Assembly: GCF_027023985.1 (NCBI RefSeq)
Contig: NZ_JALVTW010000033.1
Span: forward strand, 145,351-209,350
Length of the DNA stretch: 64,000 nt
Source: Persephonella sp.
GTDB taxonomy: Bacteria; Aquificota; Aquificia; Aquificales; Hydrogenothermaceae
Direction: 5' to 3'
Below are positions 57,591 through 64,000 of this stretch, in pieces. The translations under genes were made by a program, and so were the position numbers. Numbering within the stretch: the stretch's first letter is position 1; each line of letters begins with the position of its first letter. The notes beneath the pieces are model-generated. The model was not told where the DNA came from. It made no database searches and saw only the letters and a program-made list of their open reading frames with translations.

Positions 57591-57899
57591 ATGGAGCTGA
57601 GAAAAGTTTTCTATGCTTTATCAGATGAGATTAGATTGAAAATAGTCAGGCTTTTAATAAGCCATTCTGAACTGTGTGTATGTCAGTTTCAAGAAATTTT
57701 CGGTATATCACAACCCAATATCTCGTTCCATTTAAGAGTCTTGAAAGATGCCGGATTAATAAAGTCCCGTAAAGATGGAAAATGGAGTTATTATTCATTA
57801 AATATGGATAATTCTGTTTTGAAACAGCTTATTCCATCTATAGAAAAAGAGATTGACACACCTGAACTTAAATCTTTCTGTGAGCTGAAAAATGAATGA
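57591..57899 (+). CDS. arsR: ArsR-family arsenic-responsive repressor
   Basis: A 102-residue winged-helix repressor. The inducer motif ELCVCQ (C29, C31) at the start of the DNA-recognition region matches the arsenite site ELCVCDL of E. coli ArsR. The recognition helix is SQPNISFHLRVLKDAGLI. A further Cys97 near the C-terminus could complete a three-coordinate site. It overlaps arsB by eight bases. It probably represses its own operon until arsenite binds. Confidence 0.93.
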   Translation: MELRKVFYALSDEIRLKIVRLLISHSELCVCQFQEIFGISQPNISFHLRVLKDAGLIKSRKDGKWSYYSLNMDNSVLKQLIPSIEKEIDTPELKSFCELKNE

Positions 57900-59202
57900 A
57901 TTTCATACAATTCTAGCAGTTGTTATATTCCTTTTGACTCTTATTTTTGTAATCTGGCAGCCTAAAGGTCTAAGTATAGGCTGGACTGCCACCATTGGGG
58001 CTATTGTTGCCCTTTTAACCGGTGTGGTATCTCTTCGGGATGTCTGGGTTGTTGTCCAAATAGTCTGGGATGCGACAGTTGCATTTGTTGGAATTATTTT
58101 TATATCCCTTATCCTTGATAAAATTGGATTTTTTGAATGGTCAGCACTTCATATAATGAAAAGGGCTGATGGAAACGGTCGTAAACTCTTTGTTTATATA
58201 ATTTTGCTTGGAGCATTAATCGCTGCATTCTTCGCCAATGATGGTGCAGCTTTAATGCTCACTCCAATAGTTTATGCAAAGATCAAACATTTAGGACTAA
58301 AGGATAGATTTATACTTCCATTTATAATGGCAAGTGGTTTTGTTGCTGATACAACCAGCCTCCCCCTTGTTATTTCTAATCTTGTAAACATTGTTACAGC
58401 AGATTTTTTCAGTATAGGATTTATTGAGTATGCTTTTAAAATGATTGTTCCAAATATTTTCTCGCTACTGGCTACTTTAACTGTTTTATATCTGTTTTTC
58501 AAAAAGGATATTGTTAAGGAATATGACCCATCTCTTCTAAAAAATCCAGATGAGGTTATAAAAGACTGGTTTATTTTTAAAATTGCCTGGTGGCTTGGCG
58601 GATTTTTGCTTATTGGTTTCATAGTATCGGAGATTTACCACATACCAGTTTCAATAATAATAACAATCGGTGCAATTGTTCTTGGTATAGCTACTTACAG
58701 AGAAAAAATAGTTAACATGAAAACCCTTGTTTTCAAAGAAACTCCGTGGAAAATTGTCGTTTTTTCAATAGGTATGTATGTGGTTGTTTATGGGCTAAAA
58801 AATGTAGGCTTAACCTCAGAACTTGCTAAGTTTATCAAAGATTTTCAATCTTACGGAGATTTATCTGGAATTATAGGAACAGGAGTTATAGCTGCTGTTT
58901 TATCAGCAATTATGAATAATATGCCTTCTGTGATGGTTGTAGACCTTGCTATAGCATATACAGGTTTTAAAGAAAGTATTCAGCATTTACTTGCTTATGC
59001 AAATATTATTGGCTGTGATTTAGGGCCTAAAATCACTCCAATTGGTTCTCTTGCTACACTTCTATGGCTTCACGTTTTGGAGCAAAAAGGGATAAAAATA
59101 GGTTGGGGATACTACTTTAAGGTGGGAATAATTTTAACTCCACCAGTTTTACTGTTTACGCTGTTTGGACTTTATATCTGGCATTTAGCCATTGGAGGAT
59201 AA
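57892..59202 (+). CDS. arsB: Arsenite efflux pump ArsB
   Basis: A 436-residue inner-membrane transporter of the ion-transporter superfamily with about 12 helices. FFANDGAALMLTPIVYAK and NNMPSVMVVDLAIAYTG followed by GCDLGPKITPIGSLATLLW are the paired ArsB signatures. It expels arsenite or antimonite using the proton gradient. The arsA ATPase is absent, so it works as a secondary pump. Confidence 0.94.
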   Translation: MNEFHTILAVVIFLLTLIFVIWQPKGLSIGWTATIGAIVALLTGVVSLRDVWVVVQIVWDATVAFVGIIFISLILDKIGFFEWSALHIMKRADGNGRKLFVYIILLGALIAAFFANDGAALMLTPIVYAKIKHLGLKDRFILPFIMASGFVADTTSLPLVISNLVNIVTADFFSIGFIEYAFKMIVPNIFSLLATLTVLYLFFKKDIVKEYDPSLLKNPDEVIKDWFIFKIAWWLGGFLLIGFIVSEIYHIPVSIIITIGAIVLGIATYREKIVNMKTLVFKETPWKIVVFSIGMYVVVYGLKNVGLTSELAKFIKDFQSYGDLSGIIGTGVIAAVLSAIMNNMPSVMVVDLAIAYTGFKESIQHLLAYANIIGCDLGPKITPIGSLATLLWLHVLEQKGIKIGWGYYFKVGIILTPPVLLFTLFGLYIWHLAIGG

Positions 59203-59206
59203 AGCT

Positions 59207-60427
59207 ATGAGGAAAAAAGTTGTTATCATCGGTGCAGGTTTTGGAGGATTAAGAACTATTTACAATCTAGAAAAATACAAAGACAGATTTGATTTTACCG
59301 TGATTAATAAAACTGATTATTCCCTTGAACGACCAGCATTACCTGAAGTTGCTATTGAAGGAAAACCTGTTAGCAAAACCCAGATAAAAATAAAAGATTT
59401 TCTGGAAAAAAAAGGTATTAACTTTAAACTTGGAGAAGTTCAAAAAATAAATCCTGAAAAAAATGAAGTTGAACTTGATGGAGAAACTATACTTTATGAC
59501 TATTTAGTTATAGCCACAGGAGCCATAAAAGATTATGACGCGATAAAAGGCTATGGAGAATACGGCTATTCTGTTTGTGATGATAAAGAGGCTGTAAGGC
59601 TTTATGAAAGGTTAAAAAATTTTGATGGTGGTAACGTAGTTGTTGGAGCTGCAAGAAGTTATTTTGGACATACTGTAAATGCTCCTGACCTAAAAGCACC
59701 ATGTGAAGGTCCTGTTGGAGAAATAATGTTTATGATAGACCATAAACTTAGAAAAGAAGGTAAAAGAGAAAGAAGCAATATAAATGTATTTACTCCCGGG
59801 AAAGTTTTCTTTGAGGATGTTGGAGATAATGCAAGAAATACTGTGGCAAAAATAATGGAAGAAAGAGGAATAAAACTACACATAAATAAAGAACTGGTAG
59901 AAATCACAGATAAAGAAGTGGTTTTTAAAGATAGGAGTAGTTTACCTGCAGATTTAGCCATTATCATTCCACCGTATAAAGCCCCAGAATTTATAGCAAA
60001 TAGTGGTCTGGGAGATGATAAAGGCTGGGTTCCAACAGACAAAACAATGAAACATATAAAGTATGACAATATATATGCTGTTGGTGATGTAAACGCTTTA
60101 GCACAGCCAAAATTAGGGCACATAGCCATTATACAGGCTGATGTTGCATCTTCGGCAATAGAAAAACAGGAAGGTTTAACAGACGAAATAAAACCGTTCA
60201 AACCGGAAGTGTTCTGTATCATGAACATGGGAGGTTTTGAAGCAACATTAATACTATCAAATGCCCTTTATGATAATGAATACGACATTGCATGGCATTC
60301 ACCAATAGCAAAATTAATGAAAATCAGTTTTGATGAAGAATACTACTATGCCCACGGTAAACTACCACCTGATTTTATTCTGGAAGTATCAAAATATCTA
60401 ATAGAAAAAATGTTTGGAGGTAAATAA
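59207..60427 (+). CDS. Sulfide:quinone oxidoreductase-like flavoprotein in ars operon
   Basis: A 406-residue FAD protein with the loop GAGFGGLRTI, second FAD motif IYAVGDVNAL and all three cysteines expected of sulfide:quinone reductase: C124, C166 in PCEGPVGE and C337 in FCIMNMGG. Aquifex SQR uses C124, C156 and C347 for FAD attachment and sulfur transfer, a close spacing match. It may oxidise sulfide or a thiol produced during arsenic handling, passing electrons to quinone. ATG 59207 has GGAGG eight bases upstream; an in-frame TTG at 59192 lies before that site. Confidence 0.82.
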   Translation: MRKKVVIIGAGFGGLRTIYNLEKYKDRFDFTVINKTDYSLERPALPEVAIEGKPVSKTQIKIKDFLEKKGINFKLGEVQKINPEKNEVELDGETILYDYLVIATGAIKDYDAIKGYGEYGYSVCDDKEAVRLYERLKNFDGGNVVVGAARSYFGHTVNAPDLKAPCEGPVGEIMFMIDHKLRKEGKRERSNINVFTPGKVFFEDVGDNARNTVAKIMEERGIKLHINKELVEITDKEVVFKDRSSLPADLAIIIPPYKAPEFIANSGLGDDKGWVPTDKTMKHIKYDNIYAVGDVNALAQPKLGHIAIIQADVASSAIEKQEGLTDEIKPFKPEVFCIMNMGGFEATLILSNALYDNEYDIAWHSPIAKLMKISFDEEYYYAHGKLPPDFILEVSKYLIEKMFGGK

Positions 60428-60428
60428 A

Positions 60429-60812
60429 ATGTCAAATCAGATGCCAAGTATAGAACAAATTTTAGGAATGATGGCGAACAAACTTGGAGGAGAAGAACAT
60501 ATCCCGGAAGCAATCAAACACGCAAAAGAGATTGCACCTGAATTAATAGTTGATGTTGCAATGAGTTCTAAAAAAAGCGTTGCAGATGAAAATTCACCAT
60601 TTGATCCAAAAACAAGCACACTTATTTTTCTTGCTGCAGCACTGGCTTTAAGGGATGAGGAATGTATAAAAGCTCAAACTAAAGCAGCATTAAATATGGG
60701 AGCAACAAAAGAAGAACTTCTTGCAGTTATCAAAATAGTTAAACATGCAGTAAATTCATCAATAGTAGGTGCCTCTACACCTATATTAAAAGAAATTTTT
60801 GAGAGGAAATAG
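60429..60812 (+). CDS. Carboxymuconolactone decarboxylase-like protein, degenerate
   Basis: A 127-residue helical protein with the CMD/AhpD pattern: LAAALALRDEECIKAQTKAA, then NMGATKEELLAVIKIVKHA. AhpD-type enzymes use a CxxC redox pair at the first of these segments; here only one cysteine remains (DEEC), so disulfide reductase activity is doubtful. ATG 60429 follows GGAGG at 60416-60420. It is the fifth gene of the arsenic operon. Confidence 0.72.
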   Translation: MSNQMPSIEQILGMMANKLGGEEHIPEAIKHAKEIAPELIVDVAMSSKKSVADENSPFDPKTSTLIFLAAALALRDEECIKAQTKAALNMGATKEELLAVIKIVKHAVNSSIVGASTPILKEIFERK

Positions 60813-60814
60813 AT

Positions 60815-61294
60815 ATGGCTGAATTACATCCACCTATAGTTCATTTTGCAATAGCTTTAACAATAATAGGAGTCATTTTTGAGCTTCTTGGTTTTGCACT
60901 TAAAAGAGAAAGTTTAAAACATGCGGCCTTTTGGACGTTTATTGTTGGAGTATTAGCCGTATGGGGAGCTATGTTTTCAGGTGAAGCTGCTGAAGAAGTA
61001 GTAGAAAAGTTCATAGAAGGAACAAATGTAGAAAAAGTTTTTGAACCCCATGAAGAACTTGGAAAGTTTTTACCATGGATATTTACAGGTTTAGGTCTAT
61101 TTAGGGTTTATCTTTATGTTAAAGAAAACTCTAAGCTGATGATAATTTATTTAATTGCAGCATTTATTGGTATAGGGTTAATAGGTTATCAAGGAAGATT
61201 AGGTGGCAAAATGGTTTATGAGTATGGAGTTGGAGTAAAACCTTTAATGGGGAAATCTCCTGTAATACATTCTTCTGAAGAAGATGAAGATTAA
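60815..61294 (+). CDS. DUF2231-like membrane protein
   Basis: A 159-residue protein with four predicted helices, beginning ELHPPIVHFAIALTIIGVIF, the His-Pro-x-x-x-His start typical of DUF2231 proteins, in which the histidines may bind haem or metal. Helices lie at about 8-28, 36-55, 85-105 and 110-130. The function of the family is unknown. It lies two bases after the CMD-like gene. Confidence 0.75.
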   Translation: MAELHPPIVHFAIALTIIGVIFELLGFALKRESLKHAAFWTFIVGVLAVWGAMFSGEAAEEVVEKFIEGTNVEKVFEPHEELGKFLPWIFTGLGLFRVYLYVKENSKLMIIYLIAAFIGIGLIGYQGRLGGKMVYEYGVGVKPLMGKSPVIHSSEEDED

Positions 61295-61315
61295 ATCTTT
61301 GGGGTGTAATAAATA

Positions 61316-61738
61316 ATGACCATAAAAATAGGTTTTATCTGCACTGGAAATTCTGCCCGTAGCCAGATGGCAGAAGGATTTGGGAAATATTATGCAGAAA
61401 AATTAGGAAAAGATGTAGAGGTTTACTCTGCAGGGTCTAATCCTTCTGGATATGTCCATCCCCTTGCTATAAAAGCTATGGCAGAAAAAGAAATAGATAT
61501 TTCTAACAATAAGTCTAAATCTCTAGATGATATACCTTTAAATGAACTTGATTATGTAATAACCCTTTGTGGAGATGCTGCTGAAACTTGTCCTGTTATC
61601 CCTTGTGCTAATACTCAGCACTGGGGACTTCCTGATCCTGCAAGAGCAGAAGGCACAGAAGAAGAGAAACTACAGGTTTTCAGACAGATTAGAGATAAAA
61701 TAGAAGAAAGAGTAAAAAATCTTATTGAAGGATTCTAA
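61316..61738 (+). CDS. arsC: Arsenate reductase, thioredoxin-coupled (LMW-phosphatase fold)
   Basis: Reduces arsenate to arsenite for export by ArsB. The 140-residue enzyme has the phosphatase loop CTGNSARS (C9 nucleophile, R15) and the shuttle pair C85 and C92 in LCGDAAETCP, the same seven-residue spacing as Cys82/Cys89 of the plasmid pI258 enzyme. Electrons then come from thioredoxin. Its stop codon is followed at once by the thiE ATG. Confidence 0.95.
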   Translation: MTIKIGFICTGNSARSQMAEGFGKYYAEKLGKDVEVYSAGSNPSGYVHPLAIKAMAEKEIDISNNKSKSLDDIPLNELDYVITLCGDAAETCPVIPCANTQHWGLPDPARAEGTEEEKLQVFRQIRDKIEERVKNLIEGF

Positions 61739-62380
61739 ATGAAAGAGTTGAAATTGTCTTTATATGTAATCACCGATGAAAAACTCCTTGAGGGAAAAAA
61801 TGTAGCAAAAGCAGTTGAAGAAGCCATTTTAGGCGGAGCAGATATTATCCAGTATAGAGCAAAAAACAAATCCTCCAGAGAAATATATCAGGAAGCTACA
61901 CAGATAAAAAAAATATGCGATAAATACAATAAGCCGCTAATAATAAATGACAAAGTAGATATTGCTTTGGCTGTTGATGCCGATGGTGTCCATGTTGGTC
62001 AGGATGATTTAGATGTTGAAGTAGTTAGAAAATTAATTGGTTTTGACAAAATTCTTGGTTTATCCACAAAAAACATAGAACAGGTTGAAGAAGCAAATAA
62101 ACTCCCTGTTGACTACATAGGATTTGGCAGTATTTTTCCGACAGGAACGAAAGAAGACGCCCAGCTTGCAGGACTTGAACAACTTAAAAAAGCCATAGAA
62201 ATTTCTATTCAACCAGTAGTTGCAATAGGAGGAATAAACGAAGAAAATCTACAGTCTGTTTTAGACACAGGTTGCGAAAATGTGGCTGTAGTATCTGCAG
62301 TTTTTAAAAATGAAAACATAAAACAAAACGCAAAACGCCTAAAAGAAATCCTAAGCAAGAAGAAAAGAATGGGATTTTAA
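61739..62380 (+). CDS. thiE: Thiamine-phosphate synthase
   Basis: Joins HMP-pyrophosphate and thiazole phosphate to thiamine monophosphate. The 213-residue TIM barrel shows QYRAKNKSSREIYQEA, INDKVDIALAVDADGVHVGQ, the phosphate-loop region GFGSIFPTGTKEDA and VVAIGGINEEN. The gene abuts arsC with no spacer, so it has no TPP riboswitch of its own and may be read from the arsenic promoter. The terminator follows about 90 bases later. Confidence 0.94.
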   Translation: MKELKLSLYVITDEKLLEGKNVAKAVEEAILGGADIIQYRAKNKSSREIYQEATQIKKICDKYNKPLIINDKVDIALAVDADGVHVGQDDLDVEVVRKLIGFDKILGLSTKNIEQVEEANKLPVDYIGFGSIFPTGTKEDAQLAGLEQLKKAIEISIQPVVAIGGINEENLQSVLDTGCENVAVVSAVFKNENIKQNAKRLKEILSKKKRMGF

Positions 62381-62470
62381 AAAAATAAAATTAATACTGA
62401 AATCCTGATAATTTTTTCCAAAAAATCGCTTCATTACAAAAACTCTTAATCTCCAATTACTTATTTGTAG

Positions 62471-62510
62471 ATTATGTTAAAAAATTTAACACCATAAACA
62501 TAATTTTTTT
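62471..62510 (+). terminator. Likely terminator of ars-thiE operon
   Basis: ATTATGTT (62471-62478) and AACATAAT (62497-62504) form an eight-pair stem, directly followed by TTTTTTT. An inner alternative hairpin GTTAAA-AAA-TTTAAC is also possible. The stem is AT-rich, so it is weaker than the others here. Confidence 0.55.
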
Positions 62511-62549
62511 ATGTCAGAAAATACAAAAAGTAAAAGTTATATATAGTGA

Positions 62550-62567
62550 GAGGGCATTTATGCCCTC
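62550..62567 (+). promoter_or_regulatory. Hairpin in the leader of the right-edge gene cluster
   Basis: GAGGGCA (62550-62556), loop TTTA, TGCCCTC (62561-62567): a perfect seven-pair stem 24 bases ahead of the next ATG. It is not followed by a T-run, so it is more likely a leader RNA structure than a terminator. Confidence 0.45.
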
Positions 62568-62591
62568 CAATAAATAAAAAAGGGAGGAAAA

Positions 62592-63044
62592 ATGAAAAAG
62601 CTTATCTTTTTTCCGGTAATAATGTATATATCTTCATTTATAACTGCCTATTTATTTATATTACTATTTGCAGGAATAAGTATATCCTCAAAAAATTTCG
62701 ATGTTGTTAAGTTTTTACTATCAACATTCACTAATCCTGACCTTTATATAAGATGTGCAGAAATATCTCTTATATCTTTAATAGGACTTATTGCTCTATT
62801 AGGTCTGATCTATCCTATTGCAGATGCTGCATTTACAGGTGTCTATATGGGCATAGTTAAACATTTTACAGGACATTATTTCCTAACAGAAGCTCTCAAT
62901 AATTTTGTTTCCAATGACAATTTTATCTCAATACTTATGATAGGTATATGGGTGTCTGCTACAAAATTTGTGTTTGGTGTTATCACAGATGATGTCTACG
63001 AATTAAGCGCAAAAAGGGTTTATATAGAAAAAGATGATGATTAA
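62592..63044 (+). CDS. Hypothetical membrane protein
   Basis: A 150-residue protein with three or four hydrophobic segments (about residues 4-30, 55-80, 80-95 and 112-132) and an acidic end (EKDDD). No motif of known function. The ATG has AGGGAGG. It starts the group of small AT-rich genes that runs off the right end of the window. Confidence 0.65.
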   Translation: MKKLIFFPVIMYISSFITAYLFILLFAGISISSKNFDVVKFLLSTFTNPDLYIRCAEISLISLIGLIALLGLIYPIADAAFTGVYMGIVKHFTGHYFLTEALNNFVSNDNFISILMIGIWVSATKFVFGVITDDVYELSAKRVYIEKDDD

Positions 63045-63090
63045 AAAAACAAAAGTTTTAATTTAAAAATTTTCATTATAGGAGGAAAAA

Positions 63091-63351
63091 ATGAAAAAAA
63101 CATTTATAGTTAATGGGAAATTACATTCACAAATTATTCCTTTTAACAAGGAATGGAGATTTCAAATTAAAGTAAAAAAGAAAAATCAAATCCAGGTTCT
63201 AAATATCCGTTGTAACAAAAATGTAAAAACTTTTATAGAACATGTGGAAATAGGAGAAGAAATTGGATTAGTTTTGTTCCTTGAAAAAAGTTCAATACAA
63301 AAAAATATCTACTATGCAGCATTTGCAGTTCCCAATGAAATTCAAATATAA
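63091..63351 (+). CDS. Hypothetical small protein, possibly OB-fold
   Basis: An 86-residue basic protein predicted to be nearly all beta: FIVNGKLHSQIIPFNKEW, FQIKVKKKNQIQVLNIR, then VEIGEEIGLVLFLE. The pattern of strands with a central FIEHVEIGE turn resembles an OB fold, and with the basic charge it might bind nucleic acid. This is inference only. AGGAGG lies just upstream with the same leader text as the preceding gene. Confidence 0.6.
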   Translation: MKKTFIVNGKLHSQIIPFNKEWRFQIKVKKKNQIQVLNIRCNKNVKTFIEHVEIGEEIGLVLFLEKSSIQKNIYYAAFAVPNEIQI

Positions 63352-63565
63352 AATAAGGAGAATTAGCTGAAAAAAATACCCCAAAATTGATACATTAAAC
63401 GCCATTAAAAAAAATTTAGAAGCATTAAATATCAGTTTATCTCCAATACTAATAGAAGGGATAAAAAGTGAAATTAAAAGATATCAAGAAATAACAATTG
63501 AAAATATTAATCCGTATCCCACAGAAATACTTGAAGCAACCCGTAAAAACAAAAAAGGAAAATTT

Positions 63566-63829
63566 GTGAAAGGAATAATCTTTCTTTTTGAAAATCCTTA
63601 TAGATATGTTGAAATTGTTGATGAAAATGGGAACATATACTCTGTTGATGATTTACCAGAAGCAAAAATAATAGATAGGTTAGGATTATGGATAAACAAA
63701 AATGATTATTTTGATGTGCAATTAGTCTTAATTGACAGTTATACTTTCGCAGAAATTAAATCAATTCCTATTAAGGAAATACGTATCAAAAGTTTTTATA
63801 ATCTTATTAAAAATTCAATACAGGAATGA
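63566..63829 (+). CDS. Hypothetical protein with an unstarted upstream coding extension
   Basis: An 87-residue protein (KGIIFLFENPYRYVEIVDEN, then a hydrophobic and aromatic core) with no family recognised. The first usable start is GTG 63566, after AAGGA. The same frame is open and protein-like from 63371 (YPKIDTLNAIKKNLEALNIS...) but has no ATG, GTG or TTG. A ribosome site AAGGAG at 63355-63360 precedes it, and an A7 run at 63370-63376 lies where a one-base shift would join a CTG to the frame. The intact gene may be 150 residues and frameshifted or start unconventionally. Confidence 0.55.
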   Translation: MKGIIFLFENPYRYVEIVDENGNIYSVDDLPEAKIIDRLGLWINKNDYFDVQLVLIDSYTFAEIKSIPIKEIRIKSFYNLIKNSIQE

Positions 63830-64000
63830 ATATGTTTTCAGAAAAGGATATTAAGAAAATATTAACCGAAGAAAATGTAGAAAAAACAAAACAGGACAGA
63901 ATATTACAGAAATTAAAGAATAGAAAAAATCTAAAGCAAGATACATTTTCTATTGAGTCCAAAAAACTGCACAGAAAAATAGTTGGATACTATTACAAAG
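63826..64000 (+). CDS. Hypothetical protein, 3' end outside window
   Basis: The frame opens with ATG 63826, overlapping the preceding stop (ATGA), or ATG 63832, and stays open to the window end. The visible 58 residues are lysine-rich and helical (MFSEKDIKKILTEENVEKTK). No family can be assigned from this fragment. Coupling to the preceding gene suggests one operon. Confidence 0.6.
   Translation, partial: MNMFSEKDIKKILTEENVEKTKQDRILQKLKNRKNLKQDTFSIESKKLHRKIVGYYYK

Noticed and set aside
57591..57899. Cadmium/zinc-type (CadC/SmtB) rather than arsenic repressor
   Set aside because: The C29-x-C31 pair in ELCVCQ and the linked arsB and arsC fit arsenic sensing; the N-terminal and alpha-5 metal sites of CadC/SmtB are not seen.
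59192..59206. TTG at 59192 as start of the ars flavoprotein
   Set aside because: It lies before the GGAGG site; ATG 59207 has correct spacing and begins directly at the FAD-binding fold.
61739..61741. Possible TPP riboswitch ahead of thiE
   Set aside because: thiE begins directly after the arsC stop; the upstream bases are coding.
1..64000. CRISPR array or insertion sequence
   Set aside because: No regularly spaced repeat, transposase gene or terminal inverted repeats with target duplication were seen.

Overview
The window reads as a chromosomal segment of a thermophilic, Gram-negative, chemolithoautotrophic bacterium, most likely of the Aquificota (Hydrogenothermaceae, Persephonella/Sulfurihydrogenibium type). 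This is inferred from AT-rich DNA with tightly packed genes and frequent TTG starts, a branched-polyamine synthase (BpsA) beside spermidine synthase, a lysyl-tRNA synthetase with an extra N-terminal OB domain, two aconitases plus PEP synthase, a complex I locus lacking nuoE/F/G, and two sulfide:quinone-reductase-like flavoproteins. No rRNA, tRNA, CRISPR array or insertion sequence was recognised.

Layout. 1-876: end of an MNT/HEPN (MntA/HepT-type) toxin-antitoxin pair and a DUF465-like small protein. 886-4126 (+): ilvD, metK and a degenerate GGDEF-like gene. 4118-9872 (-): pilMNO, a short PilP-position gene, pilQ and a dihydrolipoamide-dehydrogenase-like gene. 9999-15483 (-): glyQ-glyS-ppsA. 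15621-20594 (+): PBP1A, trpB, a lipoprotein, rlmN. 20870-27522: acnB (+), an SQR-like flavoprotein (-), acnA (+). 27519-30749 (-): a secreted His/Asn/Lys-rich protein, an outer-membrane barrel with a calcium-type repeat, and a response regulator/kinase pair. 30822-32894 (-): a stand-alone formate-dehydrogenase-like molybdoenzyme. 33017-36227 (-): a catalytically dead M16 peptidase homologue, speE, bpsA. 36342-38213 (+): ffh, rpsP, khpA, followed by 320 bases with no gene. 38562-43200 (-): tsaE; a dihaem cytochrome c peroxidase with a near-consensus promoter; and lysS, an ADP-ribosylglycohydrolase and hfq. 43259-57180 (-): a long run nuoABCDHIJKLMN, gmk, a VanZ-like gene, rpoZ and a PilS/PilR-like two-component pair. 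57315-62380 (+): an expanded arsenic operon (Cys-rich small protein, arsR, arsB, SQR-like flavoprotein, CMD-like, DUF2231, arsC) ending in thiE. 62592-64000 (+): four small unrecognised genes that run off the window and look accessory.

How the genes fit together. The aconitases, PEP synthase, complex I and quinone-reducing flavoproteins fit autotrophic central metabolism with a quinone-linked respiratory chain. The peroxidase and arsenic genes deal with stress, and the branched polyamines and KhpA/Hfq with RNA stability at high temperature. The least explained parts are the Cys-rich first gene and flavoprotein of the arsenic operon, the His-rich/barrel/two-component cassette, the gene-free stretch after khpA, and the unknown cluster at the right edge.
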